Shown here: piece after piece, positions 32,201 to 41,571 of the stretch
Layout: every line of letters starts with the position of its first letter
How positions within the stretch are numbered: the first letter of the stretch is position 1
The notes under the pieces: generated by a model
Databases searched by the model: none
What the model saw: only the letters and a program-made list of their open reading frames with translations
What the model was told of the DNA's origin: nothing
Assembly (NCBI GenBank): GCA_911728455.2
Contig: OU452233.1
Location: 16,686,087-16,750,086, forward strand
DNA: 64,000 nt
Source of the DNA: Marthasterias glacialis
Lineage: Eukaryota; Echinodermata; Asteroidea; Forcipulatida; Asteriidae
Direction of reading: 5' to 3'
Made by a program: the position numbers and the translations under genes

Positions 32201-33294
32201 CAGTCAAGGACTATCGGGCAGGGTAGAGAGGGGTCTAGTAAGAAGGAAGAGAAGGAAGTGGTTGGCTCAGCGGGCAGGAAACCAAGAAGTGACTCTCATG
32301 AGGAGCACTCGGAGAGGTCTGCAAAATCTGGCCGAGGGAGGGACAGGACTGACCGTGTCCGCAATAAGGTAAAAAATTCACCTTGTGAAGAACATATAAC
32401 ATAATGTCCGTCGATATTAGATTGAGTGTAAAATAGAAAATATTCTTTGTGAGTTTTTGACCTTATTTATCGTCATATTTGTTTCCTTGATAGGACCGGC
32501 CTGCCATGGCACTCTATCAACCAGGCCACAGGGCAGGAGGCTCAAAAGACCAAGATGACAAGGAGGTTGGAAACAAGTCTAAGGATGAAAGATCAAGCCC
32601 TATTGATTCCCTGCAGGAGAAGTCAAAGTCAGGGGATGACAGGCGAGAAGGGCGAAGAGATAGTAAAGATTTCAGTCAGGGCAAAGGTAGTTCAACTCAG
32701 CGACAGGCCCAAGGAAGAGATGATCAACGCAGGGATGATAGAAATAGAAAAGATGGGCGAGGACCCAAGGATGGCGATCACAAAGGCTCCAGGCAACACG
32801 GAGGGAGGGATGATCGACCCAGAGATAGAGAGAGTGACAGACACAGAGACAGAGGCGGTGATAGACAAAGAGATAGTGATAAGCCGAGGAGTAGTGGAAG
32901 CAGTGATTCATCACGTGGTGGAACCAGCGACAGACGAGGAGACAGAGGGGGTCATACACCCCGAGACAGACCGAGTGATAGACCCAAAGATAAAGGAACT
33001 GATGGACGAGGCAGTACACCAAGGGATGGTAACCGATCCCACGATAGGCCTAGAGACAGGGGAAGCGACAGGCCAAGAGACAAAAACAACGATAGACCAC
33101 GAGACAGGGGTAATACCAAAGGTTCCAACAGGGAACCAGATAAAGATCATGGTAGGGGTAAGCCTGGGGAACACTCCGGTGGAGATAAGGCTAGTAGTGA
33201 TAAGGGTAAAGACAGAGGCAGTGACAGACAGGGTGAAAAAGGGAGTGGGGGCAGCAGCGATGGGAAGAGTGGGGCAACAGACAGCGCTAAGTAG
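23198..33294 (+). CDS. UPF3: UPF3 nonsense-mediated mRNA decay regulator with long RD-rich tail
   Basis: Coding exons: 23198-23296, 23809-23915, 25130-25236, 25509-25607, 25994-26101, 27677-27732, 28326-28508, 29434-29576, 31213-31490, 32016-32368 and 32494-33294. All are GT-AG and phases close at 777 aa. UPF3 bridges exon-junction complexes to UPF2/UPF1 in nonsense-mediated decay and shuttles between nucleus and cytoplasm. Seen: an RNP-type UPF2-binding domain from residue 34 (VVIRCLPPTLSEADF ... AYINF ... VVEFSPYQK); a linker ending LLTFIKNKK; a charged Arg/Glu/Lys coiled stretch (exon 7); LLKKPEGDK (exon 8); then Arg/Asp-rich sequence. The exon-junction binding motif RNKDRPAMALYQPG spans exons 10-11 at about residues 509-522. 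Vertebrate UPF3B ends soon after this motif at about 470-483 aa. Here about 255 further residues of DR/RD/RG-rich low-complexity sequence follow. It appears to be a single UPF3, so A/B paralogy cannot be assigned. Confidence 0.95.
24018..24330. repeat. Small tandem repeats in UPF3 intron 2
   Basis: About 46-bp units (AACCCATCATACTCC...CAGTACAC) are repeated three times at 24018-24126. Then about 53-bp units (GCATATCATAGTACT...CCAAAGTCCAACA) are repeated twice at about 24230-24330. Confidence 0.7.
25795..25920. repeat. Imperfect inverted repeat in UPF3 intron
   Basis: GGGCGCTATCACCC near the left end and GATAGCGCCATCCC near the right end are near reverse complements, with another GGGTGACAGTGCCC arm inside. 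It is non-coding and probably another short foldback element. Confidence 0.5.
26716..26762 (+). mobile_element. Tiny LINE reverse-transcriptase C-terminal relic
   Basis: The frame reads RAFSNIAPRLRNSLP, the pattern (F-x-x-x-A-P-x-L-W/R-N-x-L-P) seen near the C terminus of many non-LTR reverse transcriptases. It is cut off by stop-rich sequence on both sides and lies in a UPF3 intron. Confidence 0.35.
27150..27300 (-). mobile_element. LINE ORF2 C-terminal relic (C-x-C-G...H-I...C-P motif)
   Basis: The minus-strand frame reads CNCGSPQTNEHI...CPIYKSP...LTDLDED, ending in a stop at 27152-27150. This resembles the Cys/His motif at the very end of non-LTR retrotransposon polyproteins. It lies inside UPF3 intron 5 in antisense. 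The rest of the element is not recognisable. Confidence 0.45.
28575..28816. repeat. MITE-like element with AATAGACCGATCCATT ends
   Basis: Left end AATAGACCGATCCATTAAGC and right end GAATGGATTGGTCTATT are near reverse complements. The inner arms TGACCAATCACAGC / GCTGTGATTGGTCA extend the palindrome to about 50 bp. It lies in the UPF3 intron after exon 7. The ends match sequence just inside the element at 9032-9239. Confidence 0.75.
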
Positions 33295-34117
33295 ACTGGA
33301 TTGACATTGGTTTAGAGAGGTCGTCTCATATAGATGGCTCGTATGTAGATGTTATTACATCAATGTATCAATGCGTGCATTACTGTATGTAATCCAATAA
33401 TGACCGCCATTCTGGAACACATATGTATGTCTCTGGGTGTACGCGATCCGACTAGCCACTATTGCTTATAAGTGAGCATGATAATGCAGCCCTCCTCACT
33501 TATTGAGTGGATGCTCTATCATGATACCATGATAGTATCATGGGAGGTGTAGAAGCGAGGAAATCATACTCAGCGACAAGCTTATCAACTGTGGTGGTGA
33601 GGCGATTTGACTTTTTACTAGCTGTGCAACAAACAAATGTTTATTACATGGTGTCAGAAGTGGGATTTTCGTCAAAAGAGGTTGGCATGCAATGTGCGTG
33701 TTGTTACACATACATCAATGCATGCATTATTTAAACATATTACAGAAAGTGTGTGGATGGAGGTCTCCAAATAGCGTAACTTGTCGAGTGGAAACCCTCT
33801 CCTGATACAGGATTAAAACAAGTAAAACAAAACAGCAAATAATAACCGATTGATTTGGTATAACTAGTGTATATTAATACCACATTGGATGATATGGAAT
33901 AGTCATAGAGTAGGAGGATTGACTGTGTACTGTTTTGATGCATTCATCAGATGACATCATTATCGTGCTGTGGGCTGGTATAGATAATCTATCATTAAAA
34001 CCACAGTGCATCTTGCCACCTCAACAGAACAAGGTTGTTTAACTGCACGAAGGTCATGCCTTTCTGAAATTTTCTTGGATGTATGCTCAGAACCCACAGT
34101 GAGAGAGAACAGCAACT

Positions 34118-34297
34118 GGGCCCAATTTCATATAGCTGCTCAAGCACAAAAAGCAGCCAAGCACAGCAAAAGAATGCTGACCAGAAAAAGGTTACCAGCT
34201 AAAACACCATACTGTAACTGGTATCCTGCTTAGTTTTGCTAAGCAGAAACATATTAAGCAATGTTTTCTGCATAAGCAGCTCTATGAAATCGGGCCC
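34118..34297. repeat. GGGCCC-ended MITE family, copy 6
   Basis: Ends GGGCCCAATTTCATATAG and CTATGAAATCGGGCCC, with GGTTACCAGCTAAAACACC and GTAACTGGTATCCTGC inside, in the same order as the other copies. Confidence 0.78.
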
Positions 34298-35295
34298 TGG
34301 TTTGAAAGACCTGCTTAAGCAGAAAATATTGATTAACATATTTTTGCAAGTTGTTTTTATCCCCAAAATGTTTTTGAATGGATTGAGGTGAAATTTTCAC
34401 TATTTTTTTTCTTCTTTTCCAATTCTTTTTTTTTCATTTTTAAATAAATATTTTAGCAACTGCAAAAACATTGACTTTATTTAACTTGTAAAATACAGTT
34501 CAACATTGCTGTTAGACAACATTTGCTAAATGTATCTAAAAATACATATTTATTTAAAAGTTTATGGATTTCTGTTTATTACTTCATAAAATTTGTCATT
34601 CAAATTATTCGTTAAACTTTCTGAAAGTCAAAGTATATTCGTCAATATTTGGGAAATTTTGAAAGACAAAATTAAATTAAACAAATTGAAACATGTTTCC
34701 AGCGTTTAAACCGTGTAAGTCATTGTTGTTATTATTATTATTATTATTTTGTTTAGTTTAAGAACTGTTGATACATTTTTATTTTTATGTAATGTTTATG
34801 TTTATTTTCGGTATTATTGTTATTATTTTTTGTTTTAGTTTGAAGACTGTTTTTTTTGTTTATTATTTATTTTTGACTTTAAAATCTAGAAGCAAATACA
34901 GTACACGTTCGTCAACCGAACACGCCTTCATTTGTAAGTGATTATTGTGATATCACGTACTCTTTCATATTGACCGATTTCTACCGAAATACCAATACAG
35001 CAAGGAAGTTGACGTCATCTGATCGACATCTGACCGACTTCGTTATTGCTAGTTGTATAACAAGCATCGACTATTCAAATACGGCATTAATATAACAGTC
35101 TGCAAGAACAAAAGAAAGCTCGGGCTGTACGTTTCCGTTTAATAAATGGTATCTACTGTAAAGAAAATCAATTTTCAACGTTTTTATGTGAGCATTCAGC
35201 TGTAAATAATTAAGTTCAACATGCACCGAAATGTCATCTTTTGAATTTCTTCATGGAAGTGAAAACCCACGGCTTCCGACACGATACTTGTCGTT

Positions 35296-35420
35296 ACAAG
35301 CTCAAGGCGAGACGAGCTAAACAACAACAGCTACGATACCAAATATGCCTCCAGTTCTGCGTTCTGCAATAAACAGTTTCATTTCTCCTCATAAGAGAGT
35401 GACAGAAAGTTAAACTCAGA
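35296..35420 (+). promoter_or_regulatory. Conserved leader/promoter-proximal module of gene A
   Basis: The 125 bp before the gene A start is closely matched by 57625-57744 before gene E, including GGCGAGACGA, CTGCGTTCTGCAA and CATAAGAGAGTGACAG just before the ATG. The last element is partly kept before gene B (GACAGTGACAGCAAG). It probably contains the 5' untranslated region. No TATA box is obvious. Confidence 0.45.
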
Positions 35421-36500
35421 ATGGCCACGATACCCACTGATGTTTCGTTCTTAGTGTTTGCTTATTTAGCCTTTGTATTATTTGCAGTCGTTCCGGTTTC
35501 CTCGAAACAGTTCTGCTATCATCCTAGAAATAAAGAGTTTCTATCTGCAGAAAATAAAGAATTGCAGCAAGTTGCCTACCGGCAGACTGTGACACGATCT
35601 CATGTCCACTGTGTGAGTTATTGCCATGCTGATCCGCAGTGCCTATCAGTCAATTACCACATTGGCAATCACTTGTGTGATCAGAATAATGCTACCAGGG
35701 CTCGGTATCCTGACCACTTCATTACACACTATGGGAGTGTGTACTTTGATGCCGATGTAGACACGCCTCAACTCTCGCTGCCTGATCCCAAACCCTCTAC
35801 ACTACCTGATACATCTACCCCATTTGAGCCTCGTTACAGCAGTTGCAAGAAGCTACTTGAAGCAGGTCATATCGAGAGTGGTATCTTCACAATATTCCCT
35901 TTTGGCTTCAGTGATGGTCTCAGGGTGTACTGTGACATGGAGACTGATGGCGGGGGATGGATCGTCATCCAGAGGCGTCAAGACGGTAGCGTGGACTTTT
36001 ACCGCAACTGGGCTGACTACCGTGTCGGTTTTGGTGACTTAGATGGTGAGTTCTGGCTCGGGAACGACAACCTCCGCGCTCTGACTGAATCTGAAGGAAT
36101 GTGGCAGCTGAGGATCGACTTCGAAAACTGGTCTGGTGAGAAAGCCTGGTCGGAGTACGAAGGTTTCCGTATTTCCGGAGAAAACTTTCAGCTGAATGTT
36201 GACTCCTACAACGAGAGAAGCACTGCAGGGGACTCTATACTACATCATGACATAACGCAGGCGATACATAATGGAATGATGTTCTCTACGAAAGATAAAC
36301 AAAATGACAATGACAATGTCGGTTGTGCTGAAAAATACCATGGGGCTTGGTGGTACAACGACTGTTTCATATCTAACCTGAATGGTCGGTATTACGTAGG
36401 AGGACAGTCAAACCTCGATGGACTTCAATGGCATACTTGGAACAATGACATAACGGTGAAGACGTGCTCGATGAAAATTCGCCCAGACGACTATAGTTGA
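35421..36500 (+). CDS. FReD gene A: secreted apple-like + fibrinogen-related protein
   Basis: Single exon, 359 aa. Signal peptide at residues 1-28 (hydrophobic core FLVFAYLAFVLFAVV, cut near VSS). A PAN/apple-like domain spans about 32-112 with five Cys (32, 64, 68, 74, 86) and a sequon at Asn90. A Pro/Thr linker spans about 115-138. The fibrinogen-related domain spans about 140-356 with disulfide-type pairs Cys142-Cys171 and Cys302-Cys315, GGGWIVIQRR, GAWWYNDC and LNGRYY. An extra Cys349 lies in the C tail (KTCSMKIRP). FReD proteins are typically secreted lectins that bind acetylated or other glycans in immunity; the ligand here is unknown. The calcium loop reads KDKQND, so a usual Asp ligand is Gln294. 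Head is MATIP type, tail is RPDD type. The ATG follows a conserved leader, which supports the start. Confidence 0.92.
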   Translation: MATIPTDVSFLVFAYLAFVLFAVVPVSSKQFCYHPRNKEFLSAENKELQQVAYRQTVTRSHVHCVSYCHADPQCLSVNYHIGNHLCDQNNATRARYPDHFITHYGSVYFDADVDTPQLSLPDPKPSTLPDTSTPFEPRYSSCKKLLEAGHIESGIFTIFPFGFSDGLRVYCDMETDGGGWIVIQRRQDGSVDFYRNWADYRVGFGDLDGEFWLGNDNLRALTESEGMWQLRIDFENWSGEKAWSEYEGFRISGENFQLNVDSYNERSTAGDSILHHDITQAIHNGMMFSTKDKQNDNDNVGCAEKYHGAWWYNDCFISNLNGRYYVGGQSNLDGLQWHTWNNDITVKTCSMKIRPDDYS

Positions 36501-38320
36501 AACTACTCACACATCTCTTGAAACGAACATTGCTAACTAAATAATCAATTTTGGTGCACTGAGCTTCAACTACATCAGTCAAGATGCCACCATTAAGCGG
36601 TTTCTAAGTTAACAACATGTTCGTAAGTTGAACAAAAATTGAAACAAGCCTCGGTTCCATGGAGTTAAACACGTAGTTAACATATTTTTTTTCTATTTGG
36701 CCATTTGTGAGGATAACCAGCTGCGAGCCAAATAAGTAAACACTACGGACTGTAAACTTAAATGTAGCCCCGACCGCGTATCAGTATGTAGCACGGACAT
36801 ATATGTAGCCTCAACCTTGTACCTGTATGTAGCACAGACATATATGTAGCCACAACCTTGTACCGGTATGCAGCACAGACATATGTAGCCACAACCTTGT
36901 ACCGGTATGCAGCACAGTCTTATATTTTTTTATGTAGCTGCAACCTTGTACCTGTATATAGCACAGACTTATATGTAGCTGCAACCTTGTACCTGTATGT
37001 AGCACAAACTTATATGTAGCCACAACCTTGTACCAGTATGTAGCACAGACTTATATGTAGCTGCAACCTCGTACCTGTATATAGCACAGACTTATATGTA
37101 GCTGCAACCTTGTACCTGTATGTAGCACAAACTTATATGTAGCCACAACCTTGTACCAGTATGTAGCACAGACTTATATGTAGCTGCAACCTCGTACCTG
37201 TATATAGCACAGACTTATACGTAGCTGCAACCTTGTACCTGTATGTAGAACAGACTTGTAGCCACAACCTTGTACCTGTATGTAGCACATACTTATATGT
37301 AGCTACAACCTTGTACTTGTATATAGCACATACTTATATGTAGCTACAACCTTGTACTTGTATATAGCACAGACTTATATGTAGCTACAACCTTGTACCT
37401 AAATGTACCGAACATAAATTCCGCCAAAACCTTGTACCTGTAGCCCCTGCTTAAATAAAGCACCAAAGTTGTATCTGAATGATGCCGGTGTCAGGGTATT
37501 CTGTCCTCCGGGTAATGTGTCCACTATACGGTAAATTAACGTGGGCTGGAGGTGTTTATTCAATTAGTACACAATTCGCCGTATGCTCGGACAGAATCTC
37601 CTGCCGGACAGAATCTCCTTCCACACCGGACCTAAATGTATTATGACCGTATTATGTTGCCTGGATATACGAGCAAGTATCCATCACCGTGCTTCACAAT
37701 AAGCATTGTGTGACCCACACAATGAAGGTCGCCATTTTGTATTTGAGCAACGTGTTGTGTTCAGATGTTTTAGTGTTTCATTTGTAGATCATAATAAAAT
37801 ATGGCTTCGAGTAGATATGTTAAATTGTCTGTGTAATTTACTCCCAATAGATAAATATATTAGTACCAGACCAGTTGAGTACGTGAAGGCTAACTAGACT
37901 TGATGAACCGTTGCGTGTGATTATCATAAGAATCATTCCTTATTTTGTTCAGTTAAAACCACTGAATATTGTGTCCTTTGTTTTGTTAAATTGTTCATAT
38001 GCTGAGAAAAAAGTATGTGTAAAAATAATGTACAAACGCTTGTGTTAACTCTGTATATCGTGGTTAGAATAATGTTAATAATCAGTATTCAAAAAGTCAT
38101 GTACAGATGATATCACGATCCATCGAAAATGATTACAAATACATTTTAAGCCTTGTGGAAAGTCCTGCAGCGACCTCTGTAGGCGAGAGGACTTCAACCT
38201 TAAACTTGAATTCTTTCTGCGAAGAAACTCAAAGGCTTGATTTATCACAGTTGAAAATAAAGAGAGAGAAAAAAGTAGAGCAACTTTCTTTAAGGGCTTC
38301 GTTTTGAGTTATACGATGTT
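36501..38320. other. Z spacer after gene A
   Basis: Begins with a 3' flank (ACTCACACATCTCTT, then AACATTG) shared with D and F, then a minisatellite (36780-37440), then a block at about 37680-38290 that is also found after gene D (about 54340-55470). The stretch 38105-38262 differs from 55302-55449 at about one position, while the flanks differ more. A small open frame over that stretch is not convincingly coding. Confidence 0.65.
36780..37440. repeat. Minisatellite downstream of gene A
   Basis: Irregular units of roughly 30-45 bp built from CAACCTTGTACCTGTATGTAGCA and CAGACTTATATGTAGC variants, about 18 copies. The monomer core TGTACC-x-x-x-ATGTAGC also makes up the array downstream of gene D, so the two arrays are paralogous. 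Confidence 0.9.
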
Positions 38321-38683
38321 AAAACTGGTTTGATGAGAAAGCCTGGTCGGAATATGAAGGTTTCCGTATTTCCGGACGCGACTTTCAGCTGAATGTTGTG
38401 TCCTACTACAGCAAGAGAAGCACTGCAGGGGATTCACTTACCAACCCTCACAATGGCAAGATGTTTACCACAAAAGACAAAGACAATGACGAATCTGATA
38501 ATTATTACAAATTGTGCCGTGAAGTATCACGGGGCGTGGTGGTATAATCACTGCTTTAACTCGGCTCTGAACGGTCGGTATTACGAAGGAGGCTCCGACA
38601 CTGAACGCGATGGCATCAACTGGAATTCTTGGAACAATAAAAAGCCGGTTAAGAAATGTGAGATGAAAATTCGCCGTTTGTAG
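38321..38683 (+). pseudogene. FReD pseudogene: 5'-truncated, frameshifted RRL-type copy
   Basis: Homology to gene C starts abruptly inside the fibrinogen domain (from NWFDEKAWSEYEG), with no signal peptide, apple domain or first half of the FReD. A frameshift at about 38500-38515 joins the first frame to the second, which reads KYHGAWWYNHC...LNGRYYEGG and ends KKCEMKIRRL like C and E. The 3' flank also matches C/E. Its calcium loop reads KDKDND, keeping the Asp that all six intact genes have replaced by Gln. Confidence 0.85.
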
Positions 38684-41571
38684 ATCAATTTAAAGATGGC
38701 ACCTTCAACTTTTACATGAAGCTTAATCAGCATTATTAAAACGTTTTCGCTTGTAGAGTTAGACGGACGAATGCTTTATGTTTTGTCACTGCAGCTCTGT
38801 ACACTTTGTGATTAACCGATATTTAAGTATTGATCACTGTTTCTATTCAGCTAAACATGTAAATCATTTTTTCTTACTTCGTTTGTGGATTTTAATTTCA
38901 TTATTATCCTGATATACAAATCTAGACTGGTTTATTTACTTTTTCTGATTTGGAAAGTATGACTTTGTGGCGTGAAATCTTTAATGCTTGATATGAATGA
39001 TCTTGAGAAATTTCAAGTTCTGCTCGAAAATGTCCACAAAATGCGAGGGCACATGCGAACAGATACATTGTTTTAAGTTATGAACACAAGCTTTTCTATA
39101 ATGTTTGTAACCGTTGCTTAGTTAAATTCTTTTGAAGAGGTATGATATTGGAAACAGTACAGTAGTATTGATAAACGTCTTTTTGTTGTATGGTGCGTAA
39201 TGCTTATTAGAGTGCAACACTCATGAAAGTACTGAGTATACAGTATTTAAACACATCGGTGAATGGGTAAAACTAGTAACAATCTTTATTCTCGATGGAA
39301 ATTTAACATCTATTGGAAGTACAAAGATACACTTAAGTATCTCCTCCCAAGACGCCCGATATAGACATAGATACAAAAGCCTAACAACCCGGGCCGACAC
39401 ATTTTTTTCTGGCAATGGTAGCCCTACAGAACGCAACTCTGAGTTTGTTTACAGATTTCTAAACCCATAGTTCCCTGTATCCCTTCTTTCATAAAGGATA
39501 CCATGGACTTCCTCAATAAGCTAGAGGGTATCAAACAACAAAATACCCAACTCTGCCTTTCTAGTTGCTCTATAGGACGAAAAATATAGAAGTTTTGGGG
39601 AAAACACAATTTTTGACCCAAAAATTGGCAAAAACAGTCAAAATCGCCCTCTAGTGACGAATTTTGAAATGTTTTGGACGTCATCATATAGCACTTGGTG
39701 AAATGAACATTTGTGGCAAGTGTTATCACAATCGGTGGAACACTTTGGAAAATACGGAGGGGGGAACTAAGTGCCCCCCGCCGGTCCCTGAATATCCAGA
39801 AAAAGCCCGGTCCTGATAGGGTTAAAACAAAATGGGCCCGTGCCTAGAAACGTTTGCACATAAAATATTCGTTGAATTCCCTGAACTTTAATTTAAAAAG
39901 AAAAAAAATTAAATGCTATTTTTGACTTCATTTATTTTTATTTAAACTTTTTTGACATGTAGTTTTATAATTAACAATTTAAAATGTCTGGTCAGGACAA
40001 AATTTAAAAACAACTGTCATCATAGATGTGTCTGACCTAAATAAAGTCCATAAAAGCAACTGTCTATAAAATCAGTAAAATATTAGCACTAAAAATGGAA
40101 AACAGCAAAAGCTTAAGATTTCATCAAAAAATAAAACGTAAAGCGTTGGAAAGTTTATGTGATGTATTATTGTTTTATTATATTATTCGTGACGCGCTCA
40201 CATTACGCTCACACCTCTGGCGGAAAGTTGTTTTTCCCTTTGTAAACATTCGGTGCATAAATCAGCCAAGGGATCTCATTGGTCGAGTCCCTAAAACGTC
40301 ATACATCCTGAGATGCAACCTTCATCGGTCACTCACTAATATTAAACCATTGCATCGGAAAGCTTCTCAGACATAGGTTTCAGTACAGATTTCAAAACGT
40401 TAAGATTGGCAGCATTCCTGATATTACGAGGAAGATTATTCCGGAGATGAGGTGCACTGTGCTCGAAAGGCTCGGCCCCCAAGAGTAGCCCTAAACCACA
40501 GCCTACAGGATAATTTAGAAAAAATACCATCATCAGAACTATACGAAGGCAACAACATGGCTGAAATTTAACAGAAACGAGCTGACCTTAAAAATACTGA
40601 GGGGCTAGACGATGTGGAGACTCTACCGTTCTAGCAAAGAGATTACGTTGAGCGTTATTGAGTCACACAGCCCTTGTTTAAGCGCCCTTTCCCCGTCTAC
40701 CGTGTTGTCTTGGCACGATCAAGAATTTAACAGATATTTATTGGGAGACCAAGGTCACTTTATTAAATCACACACCCATTGGGTCGATAGTAAATCCCGA
40801 TTGATTATATTCTAGTCACTTATAAAAGTTAATCGAAAAAAAAAACACGCCGTCACAAGATCGATAATGGCGACGTGAGTCCGCTAACCCGTGACAATCC
40901 TTGGGAAGATATTAAAACCAACGGTTCCGTACCGGGCCAAATGTCCCTATAATCGTTAAATGAAGTATTAGAACAGAAGTAAAAGCCAAATCGTTAACTA
41001 ACAATACAACTATAAAAATTGGCAAAGAGAATCCGCTTGACAGTGATTACATGGACTTCTATAAAACAGCGGCTCCGCTATACGTTGGGTGCATACTGAC
41101 TTGGGATCATACTGGCGTCGTTAGGTTTTTCTTTTACTGCGAGTGATGCATCTATGAAGCAAAGACCAATACACGTTCATCAACCAAATATCAAGCGAAG
41201 TGAAAACTCTTTCTAAGCCTTCATTTACATTAACTGATTCATGTCATAACTCCTAAATATTTAAACTTTTAACCACTTTCTGACGAAATCCAAATACAGC
41301 GTTGCATCTGACATCTGACATCTGACACACGTCTTTAATTGAGTCTAACTTAAGTTTGCACGGGAAGGACACCGTTTCAATTTCATTAAAGACGTAAAAA
41401 ACTATGGCTTCCAAGACGTGGGCTCTTGTTACAAAGTTATTCATTAAAGGAGATACGAATTAAAACAGTCGTCAATAATCACGGTACCAGAGTTGACTCC
41501 CGGTGTGTGTACTGCAACAAGATTATCAATTTTTCTCTTGTGAACTCATCTGACAGTGACAGCAAGTTGAA
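38684..41571. other. Spacer between FReD pseudogene and gene B
   Basis: Repeat-rich and mostly unassigned. A LINE relic lies at 40375-40476 (-). From about 41150 the sequence is related to the region upstream of gene A (about 34890-35100), including ACACGTTC and ATCAACC boxes, and so belongs to the head module of B. The remainder (38700-40370, 40480-41150) shows nothing I can name. Confidence 0.5.
40375..40476 (-). mobile_element. LINE reverse-transcriptase C-terminal fragment
   Basis: The minus frame reads AEPFEHSAPHLRNNLPRNIR then NAANLNVLKSVLKP. This is the well-known end of non-LTR reverse transcriptases (F-x-x-x-A-P-x-L-W-N-x-L-P, then a short helix). It is an isolated fragment with no intact catalytic part nearby. 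Confidence 0.65.

Larger units (their letters stand above)
33295..35420. other. UPF3 3' flank and spacer before the FReD array
   Basis: Holds the UPF3 3' untranslated region (poly(A) site not fixed), one copy of the GGTCAGACAG-type repeat (about 33880-33950), a GGGCCC-ended MITE (34118-34297) and AT-rich microsatellites (34725-34870). The final part from about 34890 is related to sequence upstream of gene B (about 41150-41330), so it belongs to the array unit. Confidence 0.6.

Noticed and set aside
32555-33304. 249-codon second-frame ORF inside UPF3 exon 11
   Set aside because: Shadow of the RD-rich coding exon. The first frame continues the spliced UPF3 protein with matching phase and the conserved DRPAMALYQPG motif.
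38107-38307. Short ORF in the A spacer, near-identical in the D spacer (55230-55475)
   Set aside because: The near-identity holds at DNA level and the frame breaks in the older copy near 54900. No splice or start evidence.
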